Below, piece by piece: positions 44,693 to 57,409 of a stretch of 64,000 nt of DNA (within the stretch, counting starts at the first letter, position 1; every line of letters starts with the position of its first letter). Where the stretch lies: contig OZ034972.1 of the NCBI GenBank assembly GCA_964030785.1, forward strand, positions 50,476,538-50,540,537. Reading direction: 5' to 3'. A program made the position numbers and the translations under genes. The notes below the pieces were generated by a model, which worked only from the letters and a program-made list of their open reading frames with translations, had not been told where the DNA came from and ran no database searches. Source of the stretch: Siderastrea siderea (taxonomy: Eukaryota; Cnidaria; Anthozoa; Scleractinia; Rhizangiidae).

Positions 44693-46433
44693 GACCAATA
44701 AGTATTGTCACCTGCAGGGAGCAGGGCAAAAACTTCCACTTGTCCGCCCGTCCAAGAGGAGTACTCTTTTATCTCGGACAAGTGGCTTTCCAAAAGCACT
44801 TGTCCGACAGGACGAGTAGAGTTTGCCACAAAAAAAGTTCTTGTTTTCTCCTGAGTTCTGAGTTTCCCAAACATCTCTGGACTTTGTAAACTAACCTAAA
44901 TTGCACAAACTTACCTGTTTTTGCCCCCTTTTTCCCAGAATATTTGGCACTGTTGTTTCGGTAGAGACTGGAATCCACATTCCATATACGGAAAATAAAG
45001 TTACGTAATGGCAAATGGCGATCTTGTTTGAGATGAAGCTGAGTAGAGCGGCTTCCACTAGTGACACAATGAAGCCAATAATGGTACTTGTTTTAGGTTG
45101 ACTTTATAAATTTTTAACAGTTTTGGGGCACAGATCGAGAATGCCCTATCACCATATGTTGCAGTATTACTTCTGGGTATTACAAGAAGATTCTGATTGG
45201 CTGATCTTAAAGTCCGAGATGGTTTCTAAATATGTAATAGTTCAGATATGTATATAGGAGCCATGCCGTTCAAAGCCTTATAGGTAAGAAGCAGTATTTT
45301 ATAGGATATCCTAGACCGTACAGGGAGCCTGTGAAGATTATGCAGAACTGGCGTTATATGATCAGTCTTTTCACTTTTGTAACTAATCTTGCCGCGGTAT
45401 TTTGTAACCGTTGCAACTTGCTTAGTTCAGACATTGGGAGCCCATACAAGATACTGTTACAACAGTCCAGCCGAGAAGTAACAAACGCGTGGATCAACTT
45501 CTCGCAGTCCTCTTTTCCAAGGTACTTGCAGATTCGTCCGATGTTTCTGGTGGGAATGCGACGCCGACTTGCACATAATTATTATTAATGTGGTGAGTCA
45601 TCTTGAGATTACTATCCATGGCAACATCCAGATCACGAGCAACGGGAACAGGAGTGACCAAGCTTCCTCCTACTGATAACGGTGGTGTAGGTGAAACGTT
45701 AGGAGAAAACCGGGAGGAGAAATGTATAACCTCGGTTTTGCTCGGGTTACAGGAGAGCTTGTTCATAGCGCACCATACGAGAATGTCTTTAATACACATC
45801 TTGAGTTTGGATAGTGCCGTAAGTTGCCCATCCCTAGAACTGATGGTTAAATAAAGCTGTAGGTCATCCGCATACATCATCAAATTGAGACCGTATGCTT
45901 TAACCATGTCCTCCAATGGGGCAATGTCTAGCGAAAACAGGAGAGAGCTGAGAACCGACCCTTGTGGTACACCATAAAGCAGTGTGCAAGGAGATGAGGT
46001 GATATCTCTGACAATAACGGACTGAGTTCGCTCAGATAGGTATGATCGAAACCAAGGCAGAGCCGTACCGCTCACACCATACCAGGTGCTAAGCCTGTCC
46101 AGTAATAGGGGGTGGTCGATCATGTCAAAAGCAGATGACATGTCTAATAAAACCAATACAGCTTCATGTCGCAAATCAATAGCCAGAAGAACGTCATTCA
46201 CCACTCTCAGCATAGCATTTTCGGTGCTATGGAAGCATCGATAAGCCGACTGGAATTTTGCAATCAGATTTTTTGCCACTAGATAGTTCATGAATTGAGT
46301 AGCTCCAGTAGTTTAGACAGGAAAGCAAGGTTTGTTATTGGACGGTAATTGGAGTACACCTCTTTGTCTAATGTAGGCTTCTTTAATAATGGATGGACGA
46401 ACCAAACCCTCCTTCAGTGACAAAGGGAAAATC

Positions 46434-46918
46434 CAGGGTTGTCCCTAACAGCCGGCAGCCGGCAGAATTAACCGGCTGCTGGGGTCGTTTGTGCCGGCTA
46501 CTTTTGTGATATATATATATTTTTGAAGCCAAATTATTTGTTCCTTTACTGGAGCAGATACGTGAAAATGGAACTTATTTACCATTGCAGTTTTTTTACT
46601 TAAAAATTATCTGGTTGGCGCAGATACACAATTATTAGTTCATTACGCTGAGTTCTGGGAATTACCCGTAGAAAACCACTGAAGGCATGAGTTTATACAA
46701 ATAAAATTGAAAAGTTACAATTACTTTTGGAACTGACATTATTGGAAATTTGTGCTCAGAATCAAGGAAATTCCATTTCTGGGGACTTAAAATGTAAATT
46801 TCCTTGAGGGGCTTGCCCCCAGACCCCCCCTAGAAGGGATCGCCTTCGGTGCTCGATAATCACTATCTGGCTACTTAGAAATTTTTGCCAGCTACTTGAA
46901 AAGTTGTGGACAACCCTG
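46434..46918. mobile_element. CAGGGTTGTCC-ended MITE in the LINE
   Basis: CAGGGTTGTCC at 46434 and GGACAACCCTG ending 46918 are exact TIRs. The interior starts with GCCGGCAGCCGGCAG. It is flanked by GGAAAATC and a similar GGAATATC, a possible imperfect 8-bp duplication. The LINE frame resumes on both sides. Confidence 0.68.
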
Positions 46919-47071
46919 GAATATCCCTTTTGTCAACGAAGCGTTCATAATGTTGGTAATGGGGCCTGATAGAAGCCTGATAGCAGCCTTCATAATCAGC
47001 TCTGAGATGAACGTTTCTGATACTTGTGCAAATTCCAGAAACGCCATTTGACAAGTTGGAGGCTGTAAAAC

Positions 47072-47677
47072 CCCAGGGGGTGCTCCAAGTGTCAAATGAC
47101 GGGGATGATCGAATGGGGGCAAAAATCAAAACCCAAAAAAGTCCCTAGGGCTTCCAACAAAACCCCAAAAAATCCCTGGAACAAAAATTAACCTACAAAA
47201 AATCCCATGCCGAATTTCCGAGCCTGAAAAAATTCCAGAAAGGCTTAAATGATATAACACGAAAAAACCCACTAGAAATTAAATGTTTGTGTTTGGTTAT
47301 ATTCATGACACCAGCTAGTTTTATCTTTTCCTCATCTAGTAGTCATTCTGACAACACTAGGGACACCCAAGAACATCTTCTGTTGCAACAATAACATTAT
47401 GAATGACAACTCTAAACAAGACCACCCAGGCAAGAACAAGTTTGATTGTACTTTATTCGCAAAACTACGCGGCCGGGATGTGCGGGCACTACTACGAATC
47501 TTCACACATTTTTGAATACCCCAAAAAATCCCTAGTTAAATCAAGCGACCAAAAAAAATGCTTGCCAAATTTTTCTGCCCAAAAAAATCCCGGAATCAAA
47601 AATTTCAAACCCCAAAAAATCCTTCGATCATCCCCATCACTTGAAATCCGGAGTATCCCCCCCCCCCCCCCCCAGGG
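47072..47677. mobile_element. hAT-like MITE in the LINE, 8-bp target duplication
   Basis: TGTAAAAC occurs at 47064-47071 and 47678-47685. The ends share GGGGATGATCGAA in inverted orientation plus G/C runs, and the interior is rich in AACCCCAAAAAATCCC words. It is non-coding and splits the LINE linker region. Confidence 0.78.
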
Positions 47678-48597
47678 TGTAAAACAGTAGAGAAATCCAT
47701 GGTAGAAAATTCACTCTGCTCAAGTTTCTTACGCAGTTTTACAATCGTAAAGTGATAAAAGCCACTGAAAGTGTCTGCGAGGGCGGGGAGAGACTCGTGT
47801 GAAGGTAAAGGTGGGATGGCTTTCATGCGGAATAGCCCATTTATCATCTTGAATAATTGATCGTTACTGGCACCAGATATTTTCTCTTTGTAATAAGTGG
47901 TCTTTGCTGTATTCAAAGCATTGGTGTAAGCTCGACATGCATGTTTGTATATCTGGCGATGAACTTCAAGGTTGGTTGACCTGAATTTCCTCTCACATCG
48001 ATGTTTCTCCCTCTTTAGCTCCCGCAAACTATCAGTAAACCAAGGAGAGTTAGGATGTAGCCTCACAGAACGTGTCTTTACAGGTGCATGTTTATCGAGA
48101 AGTTCTCGCAGAACACTGTAAAAATGTTCAGTCATTGAGTTCACGTCAGAGTAAGAGTTGCAGTGGAGCGCAATTCAGTTTAATTGTTGCACCACTGTGT
48201 TTGCTCCAAACGGCGCAGATCACGACATGTAGTGGTTTTCTTAGAAGAGCAGCGCTTTGGGAAGTCAAGCGAACCAACCACGCCAAAGTGATCGGATGGT
48301 AAGTCAGTCAGTATTTCAAAAGGTGAAAATAGCCGACTCTCCTCCTGGCGGTCGATAACCAAGTCGAGAGTCTGGCCACAGCAACAAGACAGAGAAGTCT
48401 TCGAAAAACATAGATGCTGTCAGTTAGTTTTTCTTGGAGGGGTAGGTTCTGTAGATCACGACAAGACGGAATGTTGAACTGTGGGTTGTTATATTGAAGT
48501 CCATATACTTCATAGATTTAAATTCAGTTACCTCTCACTCTACACCGTATTGAAAGTAAAATTCTAAGCTTTCAACTCTGCTAGAGTCTTGTTCACA

Positions 48598-49253
48598 GTA
48601 ATAATAATAGTAATAATAATTATAACAGTAATAATAATAACAGTTTATTGATGACTTTTCTACAGAGTAGCTCTACATTCATCATGGACCAACTAATGAA
48701 ATATATATAAATATATATATATGTAACATGACTAAATGTGTAGGTGCATAAAATGTATATTACAATGAAGTCTTAGAAAGCAAACAGTCTAACGAACATA
48801 TATAAGTCGAAATTAATCTAGTCCGGATTCGGCCTTAGTTTTCAAAAACTCAAAAACTTTTCTCACAAATGTTTTAGCATTAGTCTCGAGTTTGATGTCA
48901 TTTGGCAGACTGTTGAATAACCTGGAGGCTGAATCTTGAAATGTTCCTGTTTCAAGAGGCACAACCAGTTGCGGCATAGCACTTGAGCGTAGATTCCGGG
49001 TAGTTTGACGTCTCTCCAGAGTTAAGTAGCTCGGCCAGTGAGTATCATATAAGGCTCTATGGGTTGTCCTTAACAGATGAAATTCGGTTCTCTCCTTAAC
49101 AGGGAGCCATCCTAACCTGATAACATCAGTCATTTTTGCGTAACGGTTGTTAACGAAACTTGCGGCGCATCTTTGAACTCGCTGTAATTTTGCTTCAAGG
49201 TATTGCAGTAGTGGATACACTACATCGTTGTAATCGAGCTTTGAGAGTACCAA
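48598..49253 (-). mobile_element. second LINE fragment, RT carboxyl end
   Basis: An intact minus-strand frame (49253-48813) gives SKLDYNDVVYPLL, LQRVQRCAASFV, the LGWLPVKERTEF helix and a final FNSLPNDIKLE box, the carboxyl third of a LINE polymerase. The 3' region to 48598 is AT-rich with AATAAT and TATATA tracts. It is 5' truncated. It lies just outside the other LINE, in the same orientation. Confidence 0.82.
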
Positions 49254-51019
49254 TGCTTCACAGTGACTTGGTCAGGTCACGTGGCGTGTGACCTGACCAG
49301 CCTCGTCCAGATCGCTGGAAGGTTGTATCCCACCCACCCCCCGTCTCTATTTAGGGTTGGCTTGTGAGCTCTGATGTAAATTGCCTCTCAAACTCCTCTC
49401 ATAAACCAGTCTGGGTTCTCTGTCCAAACTTCGTGCGTCATCCATGTGGACATCGTGTTCTGGCTTGTCTTTGTTGATGTGTCGAGACACTTCTGAGGAG
49501 GTGCAGCTAATTCCCTACACAATTAACTATTCCACTATTTGGTACTTGTTTTACATCAACACTTGAACGAGGCAATTAGCATTGTGGCAAAAGTAGTGTA
49601 GTTGTGGTAAGTTCTGTGATTAAAAAATATGAGATGTGTGTATATGAAATGGTGTTGTATTTAAAAGTACAAGGAACAACAGAAATTGGAATAACTGTTA
49701 AAGTAAACACTTAAGATTTAGTACTACAGAAAATTGGAATAACTGTTAAAATAAACACTTAAGATTTGGTACTACAGAAAACAAATTATACAATTTCTAC
49801 GTTCTTTAACAATATCTTGTTCTTCATTTTAATAATATGTTTGGATGAGTGAATTTAACTTTCGGACAACCAAAATCTGAATGTTACTTGTCCAATGGAC
49901 AAGTGGAATGAAAAAAGTTTTTTGCCTGAGGGACTGGTCGTTGACGAAAAATGGAGATGAAACCTAAAATTGGACAACCCTCTGAACTGATCAATTGCTA
50001 AGCTCAATGTGCTAGGGTGGACAATGATGTCCTCTGGAAAAGAGGCTGCTTTCTCAAACGTTTATTAGACAAGAATGTCAGCTGCAGATTGTTAATGGCT
50101 CTGTAGGTTAGACGTCCTAGTGGAAACAAAGGATGAGTTTGATGAAATGCTGAAAAAGCACACCTTTTGGTGGACTGTCCGAATCAGTGCATGGGTTGCG
50201 CAATTCCTTCAAAATTGCCTGCACAACTTAAATTGGCTGGCCTTTGACTACAGCTGAAACAGAGCAACAGGTCAAGTGGTGGATAAAGTAAGATCAAGAG
50301 AGATACGAGATACAGTGTAATGGCCAGAAAAATTTAAAACATTTTCTCTATAAAAACAATAATATTATAAACAGACAAGCAAAAAAGCATCAACAACCAC
50401 AAGATTTTCAGGTCTGTGGAGTGGTTCTTATTCTTAGCCTTTTATTGTACATTTTCTATTTTATTATTTATATTTTAATGATTTGCAAGTAACTCTCTTA
50501 TTGTAAATAGTTTTTATTTTTAAGTGATTATTGTAATCTCTGTAATGTGCTGGTGTTTCTTTAAGGTTTTGAGAGGAAGGGCAATTGTTTTGTCACAGGT
50601 GGGCAAAATGTTTTGAATTGAAACTACTTATCTAAGGAAAACTGACAAGATGATCAAAGCAGCTGGGCAAAACTGCATTCACAGCCGGTCAATTTGCCTG
50701 CCTGCCCGGCCTCATTGAAACCCCTGAATGTGGGGCCCCTCTCATGGCTGAAAGGACCACCCTGCTTTTATAAAGTTACTTACTCAGGGCTAAAAATTGG
50801 TGGTCGCCAGTGGCCATTTAATACTGACCAAGGCCACTAAGGGACTGTGCAGTAATTATCAGGAGGGGCGGTTGAAAAATGAGCCTCACATAGAGAAATA
50901 TTATGTAGTTGCCCCCCCTGCCAACAAAGGCAAGTGTAGCTCTGACCCCCTCCTGATCACCCAAAAATTATGTCCATCCCCCCTCTACCTACATTTATAG
51001 TCAAAGCTTGAATATACCT
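49254..51019. other. no recognisable gene; small repeats
   Basis: It contains a perfect 12-bp hairpin (TGGTCAGGTCAC, 49269-49280 with 49288-49299) and a 54-bp direct duplication (49677-49790, AATTGGAATAACTGTTAAA words). It also has a segment at 49860-49990 with ACTTGTCC words like those at 44740-44820. Nothing coding could be supported. Confidence 0.5.
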
Positions 51020-51411
51020 GAATTCACCACTTGCTTTGTACTGAAACTCGTTCGACATCAGCGTCTGGGACAAACAGTACCTCATAACTACGTTTGACAA
51101 AGCTGTCCATTTCCAAACAGTCTGATTGCGCACCATCTTTCGAGTTGTCTGGGTCGTCTTCCAAATCACTAGATTGCAGTTCTGAGTCACTAGCTGTGTC
51201 ATTACCTTCGGTTTCCAGTGTGTCTTGACCAACATGAACATAATGCAGGACATTAACTGCTAGTGCCGCTTTCCCTCCACTGACTTGTAAGTGGTGCTGC
51301 TTCAGGTGCAATCTTAACTTGTTTGCAGTCAGCGAGCTGACTTGGTGCTCGTCGGTCCAGGTAATGTTTGGCAGTGTGATAGTCTTTTTAGTAAGAGAAC
51401 AAGAAAACTAC
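51020..51411 (-). pseudogene. SAP-domain exon remnant
   Basis: From an acceptor-like TTTGTAG (exon from about 51411) the minus strand reads SLTANKLRLHLKQHHLQVSG, then GKAALA and a short helix. This matches the SAP DNA-binding motif (helix, G-L-x-V-x-G-x-K-x-x-L, helix). An acidic linker (ASDSELQSSDLEDDPD) follows, ending at a stop near 51024. SAP domains open many cnidarian transposon-related proteins, so host or transposon origin is undecided. The opposite strand upstream (51428-51680) has a donor-like CAG-GTAAGG on the minus strand that may mark a preceding exon. Confidence 0.45.
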
Positions 51412-52071
51412 AAACAGGCCTTACCTGCCACCGTCAGTATAATTCAGACACTCTGCCTCAATAACAACAGTACTGGCATTCAGAAGAATATTGCTCAACT
51501 GATTGAGGACCTTGAAACTGCGTCAAAAAATATAAGTCCACTTATTCCACTGGTTCGAAAACCAACGGTGAAAGAAGGAAGACAGAAGGAAAAGCAGAAA
51601 ACAGAAGTCTGTTGCTTTGGAAATCGAAAGAGTAGAGCTTGTGTTATTTTTGTTTCACTGGGGGAGCCGGAGATGTACTGAGTGCCAGTTGATCTAGAAA
51701 TACTTGGTTTGTTCATGTCTTGCACCCATAAAGCTTGCGTAGGAGACCTGTTTAACTCTAAATGCTTTGTCGGGGAATCTGAAAAGTCAGTTGAAGGGTT
51801 TTTATCATAGAACTCTTGAATGTCGACAAAAACACGTGTTATTTTGATGCTCTTGTCACCTAAATTTCACTTGTTACCTTTAGTGTCAGTTTATCAACCA
51901 TGTTCAGGGGCGAATCAAGGGGGGTGTCCTGAGGTTTACCTGATGCTCCCTTTGGGTTGAAAATTTCTATATATTTAATGTTAAGGAGGGGGCACTTCCT
52001 CTGTTGGTTATTTCTTATAATGGAATGCCCCGGTTCTTGAGATCCCGGATTCGCTGATGTCAGTTGTGTTA
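51412..52071. other. no supported gene
   Basis: Open frames exist on both strands (51319-51681 plus; 51495-51725 minus) but neither shows a domain. They overlap the SAP exon remnant and its possible upstream exon. Confidence 0.35.
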
Positions 52072-53573
52072 TTAACCGGCCGTCGCTATGGCGACCGCTG
52101 GTTTATAAAATGGACACGGTTTTGTCGTGATAGTTGGCTTAACATACGAACAAAGTGCTGTAAAGCTTGTGGTACGGGTACTCAAGAGTGGTACTGTCAT
52201 ACGCATGTGCATATTAGTCTGCTGAATGTTACCTTCGTGTGTTCTTGTCTTTTAATTTACAGTATTTAAGATATCAACGACAAAGGGTTGTTAAGTTTGA
52301 GGTTTTTTGTATTTGTCTTGTATAACGCATGCGCAATTGAGTAAAGCAGCTAATAGGATGGAATGCGAAATTGGCTGTGTTGTCTGATCTAGTTAGTGGT
52401 TATGGTGAAAATTTTTTTAGCGCAGGAGTCTTTTTATTGGGATTGACATTTTGAGGGTGTAAAAATGTGGGAGTCAGAAGGACTTGTGAATGCCAGGAGC
52501 ATATCACGCTTCTGTGAATGTGATTTGCTTTGAAAGTTGCGTTTTGTATAGGAGCGGTGTAATATTGTGCTGCGTGAGAGGGGGTTTCCCTTGCCGTTTA
52601 ATGGGGGGGGGGGGGGTGGTTTGCGAAGTGGATTGTAAGGTTTCTGATTGGCTAACTTGTATTTCGCAGCGGACAAAAAGGACAGTTGCGTTTTGCCGGC
52701 GTGGGCTAGGAAGAGAAGGAATTGGTACTAGTATGATGATGCAATATTAGTGGATTGCACCATCAGTACAGTACATGATAGTTCTGACTTGTGAACGGAG
52801 AGAGATCAGTGTTTATCTGAGGCGACAAGTTGATACGAAGGAATCGTCATTAATAAGGAGATCAATTAATAGGGTAGGTGTTACGAGTCTTTTGCATTGA
52901 CAGAACGAAAATATCTGAATATTATCGACGGATTTGTGTGGTTTGCGTGTGGTGTACGCTAAAGGCTACGACCAGTCTCTCTTTCCGTTCAGAGATAGTG
53001 AAGGGAAAGAAAAACAAGCAAGTGAGCACAAAATCGATTGCGGCTCGACAGGCGTGTTATCTCTCAAAGACGTGGGCGACTTTCGTCCCCGCTCGCTTGT
53101 TTACTTTTGCAACGGGATTCCCGGGTTAGCAAACCGGATTTAAACATCACGTCATGAGATATGCCTTGACGTGCCCCATACTCTGACGGTCTGCTCGAGC
53201 TCGTGTTTATCAAGCGTTATATTTTGATTCTACTGCTGTGTTCACTGCTTGTATTTAAGGTCTAGGCACAACAGACAACTTCATCGTCACTGCGTGAGCA
53301 TTCTCAGTTGTGGACGAATTTATATCGACATTCAACGTTTGAGTGAATGTGCGTTTTTCAGCACAAATAAAAGCGATAAAAAAGATAAGCTGAGTCATCA
53401 GAGTTTAAACATTACGTCATCCAGTAACGCTATAGTAAAAATATTGTGTCACACAATCACACTTTTCGTCACGCCGGTTCGTATAAATAAAGGATCGCGC
53501 AAACATTTGTGAAGACTAGGGGTGGGGAGGGTCAGAATGGCCGGTTAAAATGCCCAACAGGCTTTCTTGTTTA
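52072..53573 (+). repeat. large inverted repeat, left arm
   Basis: It begins TTAACCGGCCGTCGCTAT and ends GGCCGGTTAAAATGCCCAACAGGC..TTGTTTA. It is the reverse complement of 55527-56699 at high identity (for example CAAAGTGCTGTAAAGCTTG and CACACTTTTCGTCACGCCGG). It carries about 330 extra bases (about 52519-52849, including a G run) that the right arm lacks. Both arms start and end with TTAACCGGCC-type words, so each could be one copy of a transposon. No protein was recognised. Confidence 0.85.
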
Positions 53574-54734
53574 GAAATAAGCTAATATGCCATGTGACCA
53601 GATAGGTAAATTGATCATGGCTCTGGTACTAATTACTGTTAGTTCTTTGTTAGATTTTTATTTTTGATCACGTATAAATCATGTTTTATACATATTAAAT
53701 CGGTCCCAGAATGAAATGAGTATCATTTTTATATGGAGTCAGCTTGCCCGTAAGAAAATTAGATACCACCCCCCTGCTTTTCATATAGAAATTTACATGT
53801 TACCCCCCCTCCGTTAGGCCATGAGATTACATGGTGCCCCCTTCTCTTGTTTTACAGCCCCCCTTGAGGCTTGATCGCCCTGTCTGCGACTATGATACAA
53901 ACAAGTTGCAACGTACTACAAAGTATGAAGTTAAAGTAAAATAAAATAACGTGAAGTTTAATTTGACTATCTTTCTTTTATTTTATTATCTTTAACTCTA
54001 AGTTCACTGACTTTAGTGAATTTTAGTTCTGAAGGGCAAAATTTCGAGCACGGTGTCATGAGTATTCACAGAGATCCATGAATATCTGGACACCATTTTG
54101 AATTTGTTGTAGCCCTGTTGGCTTCAGACTTTCCCAGAGTTCTATGGACCACGTTTTTGAAGTTGCACATGTTATTGCTTCCACAATGGACTCTTTACTA
54201 AGTTTTGTAGTGTCAGTTTGGCTGTGGAAATAAAATATGGAGATTCCAATCTGGTTGTGAGCCGCCACCATAAAAAAAAGCAAGAAATGAGGAAAATGTC
54301 CTGAAAAATGATAAACTAGGAGAAGAACAAAAGACAAGGGGAGTTTCAAAACAGGTGTAGTTTTCAGTGATAGTGCAATGTTTTCAGTTTGCAAAGAGGC
54401 TAAAGCACTGGGCATTATTTGGAGGGAGTGTTTATTCCAGCAATTCAGACAGATGAATGATTAATCAATATCCTCGTGCATAATTTGTTTCTTGTGTTCT
54501 CTTTAGTTAAAGCCTTGTAAATGAACAGGTTGAGATTTTGTTATGGCCACTTCAAATATTAATACATGGTATTTCTTTGTTAGCCCAGTGGAAATGAAGG
54601 GACACTTTGTTTTGGCCTGGGCCACTAAGAATTCAAGGAAATTGGCTGAGTCGTACTGGGGTTAATTTTTAGCCCTGCTTATTTACTTACTCACTTACCT
54701 ACCTACCTACCTACCTACCTACCTACTACCCTGC
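53574..54734. other. spacer inside the large inverted repeat
   Basis: AT-rich sequence. A 120-codon minus-strand frame (54056-54415) has a hydrophobic stretch but no recognisable family. Nothing was assigned. Confidence 0.35.
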
Positions 54735-55435
54735 GTGCAGACGTCTCCTGTTTCCTTTGCTTCACATGGAAAAGGGACATCTGCGTAACAGAACCGCTAA
54801 TCGTGTTTGAGTATCCTGCTGTTTTTCAGGAATTCATGCTGTTTTGGGTTTTAAATTTCGTGTAAGTTATTCATGTAAACAGCAAACTGATGCTGTATGG
54901 CGATTCATCGAAAAGCAGTGGCTACTTGAGAGAAGCGGATGCTTCAACACTACACTTTCCAAGCGTTTGGACCTATTTTTGTTACTGTCAGTCGTGTGTG
55001 CCTTGTAAGGTTTAAAAATGTGGTCACTGCAAAATTTAATGTTCCTTGCCACTTCCATAGCTTTCTGATGCACGGTTTACCGATATACGCGACTAGAATG
55101 TACATCAAACTGTAGAGAAAGGGATTCCTTGTAAACTTTAAATTCTCTGCGACCTTAAACAAGATTTCTATCGTTATGCTTCAAGATAGGCAAAAAATAC
55201 AGCACTCATCAACCATGGTGTTGATCTGTCAATTGAAAGCCCCACTGAAATTATGCTGCATAAATTATCCTGAGTGTTTTTGGTGGTAGCCAATCAGAGT
55301 TGAATCTAGCAATGCCTGCTGTTGGGCAACCAATTAGAGTACTTTCCATGAATTCCTGAAAAACAGCAGGATACTAGAACATGTCCCTTTTCCGCGTGGA
55401 GCAAAGGAAATAGGAGACGTCTGTGCACAGGCTAC
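54735..55435. mobile_element. foldback/MITE between the large arms
   Basis: GCAGACGTCTCCTGTTTCC.TTGCT..AC..GGAAAAGGGACAT on the left is mirrored at 55325-55435, together with AGTATCCTGCTGTTTTTCAGG..TTCATG. (ACCT)n and (TTAC)n tracts lie just outside each end (54690-54727 and 55433-55460). It is non-coding. Confidence 0.65.
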
Positions 55436-55526
55436 CTACCTGCTTACTTACTTACTTACCAGCTTATTCCCCTAGATAGTTGCCCATCATCTCAGCTTTT
55501 GTGGCTGATCTTGTTGAAATTAAGAT

Positions 55527-56699
55527 AAACAAGAAAGCCCATTGGGCATTTTAACCGGCCATTCTGACCCTCCCCACCCCTAGGTTTCACAAATGTTAGC
55601 GCGATCTTCTATTTATACGAACCGGCGTGACGAAAAGTGTGATTGTGTGACACAATATTTCGACTATAGCGTTACTGGATGACGTAATGTTTAAACTCTG
55701 ATGACTCAGCCTATCTTTCTTATCGCTTTTATTTGTGCTGAAAAATGCAAATTTACTCAAACGTTGAATGTCGATATAAATTTGTCCACAACTGAGAATA
55801 CTCACACAGGGACGACGAAGTATTAACTGTTGTGCCTAGACCTTAAATACAAACAGTGAACATAGCAGTAGAATCAAAATATAACGCTTGATAAACACGA
55901 GCTCGAGCAGTATGGGGCACATCAAGGCATATCTCATGACGTGATGTTTAAATCCGGTTTGCTAACCCGGGAATCCCCTTGCAAAACTAAACAAGCGAGC
56001 GGGGACGAAAGTCGCCCACGTCTTTGAAAGCTAACGCGCCTGTCAAGCCGCAATCGATTTCGCGCTCACTCGCTTGTTTTTCTTTTCCTTCACTAGTCTG
56101 AACGGTAAGAGAGACTGCTCGTAGCCTTTAGCGAACACCACACACAAATCCGTCGATAATATTCAGATATTTTCGTTCTTTCAATGCAAAAAGACTCGTA
56201 ACACCTACCTTATTAATTGATCTCCTTATTAATGACGATTCACAGAAGCATGATATGCTCCGGACATTCACAAATCCTTCTGACTCCCACATTTTTACAT
56301 CCCTCAAAATGTCAATCCCAATAAAAAAAACTCCTGCGCTAAAAAAAATTTCACCATAACCACTAACTACGATCAGACAACACAGCCAATTTCGCATTCA
56401 ATCCTATTAGCTGCTTTACTCAATTGCGCATGCGTTATACAAGACAAAAACAAAAAACCCCAAACTTAACAACCCTTCGCCGTTCATATCTTAAATACTG
56501 TAAATTAAAAGACAAGAACACACGAAGGTAACATTCAGCAGACTAACATGCGCGTGCGTCTTATATAAGACAGTACCACTCTTGAGTACCCGTACCACAA
56601 GCTTTACAGCACTTTGTTCGTATGTTAAGCCAACTGACTATCACGACAAAACCGTGCCCATTTTATAAACCGGCGGTCGCTATAGCGACGGCCGGTTAA
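55527..56699 (-). repeat. large inverted repeat, right arm
   Basis: Reverse complement of 52072-53573 without its 330-bp insert. Together the arms would fold into a stem of about 1.17 kb around a 1.95-kb loop. Confidence 0.85.
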
Positions 56700-57126
56700 A
56701 AAAAAGAAGTTGTTGATATACAAGAAAAGTAACTACCAACATAGTAGCCTTGCGGATGTGGGCAAAAACCACAGGCAGTAAATAAATAAAATGCTTTCTT
56801 GAAAGTTATTTACACTTTTTTGAAATGTTGCACATGGTGTTATTTATTTATTTACTTTTTTTCTTTTTAGGAAAGACTGAGGGAGATTTTTGGGGAAAGA
56901 CCAAACAGAAGTATCACAGGGATTGAATTAAAGGTGGGATTGTACAGAATGGCCATGTGCTTATACAATAACACGCAATCCTTGTTTACCCAGACTCGGA
57001 GGGACTTCCAGAAAGTTTCTGGACATAAATCACCTTGTGTAGCATAATCAGCACCACAATAGAGTTCTACACTGTGGCTTTCATTTCAGTGGGTCAAGCA
57101 AACATGTATTAAACGGTCACCCTCTA
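56700..57126. other. no recognisable gene
   Basis: AT-rich spacer leading into AAACGGTCACC repeat words. Nothing was assigned. Confidence 0.35.
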
Positions 57127-57130
57127 TTAA

Positions 57131-57405
57131 AGGGACTATGTCAGCTGGGGTACATGCGCAGTAGAGTCCGGATAGTCGCTTTTTGAGGGAAGTATTCCTG
57201 CCTAGACTTGCTTGATTTTTACAACCAGAATCACTTTCCATAGAATATAGACAATTTTTCAAAACCAGTCGATATACGTTTACATTTACATCCAATACGA
57301 TATAACAGCCTCCTAAACTCTCTGACGGTATTTGAAAAAGTTGGGCCAACGATTTCAAAGTGCTTCTCATCAACTTGCGCATGCACATGGGGTGACATAG
57401 TCCCT
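57131..57405. mobile_element. 275-bp TTAA-flanked MITE
   Basis: TTAA (57127-57130 and 57406-57409) flanks AGGGACTATGTCA and its exact complement. It interrupts a run of ATTAAACGGTCAC words. Confidence 0.78.
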
Positions 57406-57409
57406 TTAA

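Larger units (their letters stand above)
45095..48480 (-). mobile_element. CR1/Jockey-like LINE (endonuclease-RT) with two nested MITEs
   Basis: Minus-strand order: endonuclease end (TLDLVIDRQEESRLFSP then LPSDHFGVVG, 48380-48240), a linker (48144-47690), more linker (47062-46920), and the RT (46430-45590). The RT carries FQSAYRCFHSTENAML, YGVPQGSVLS and the catalytic MYADDLQLY. The carboxyl part (45560-45110) has SRLDCCNSILYGLP and the R-x-S-Y-K-I-L helix. Frameshifts occur near 46300, 45580 and 45400. The coding sequence is interrupted by elements at 46434-46918 and 47072-47677. There is no 5' end and no ORF1. Confidence 0.85.

Noticed and set aside
54056..54415. 120-codon minus-strand frame with a hydrophobic stretch
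   Set aside because: No recognisable domain and it lies in the loop of a large inverted repeat.
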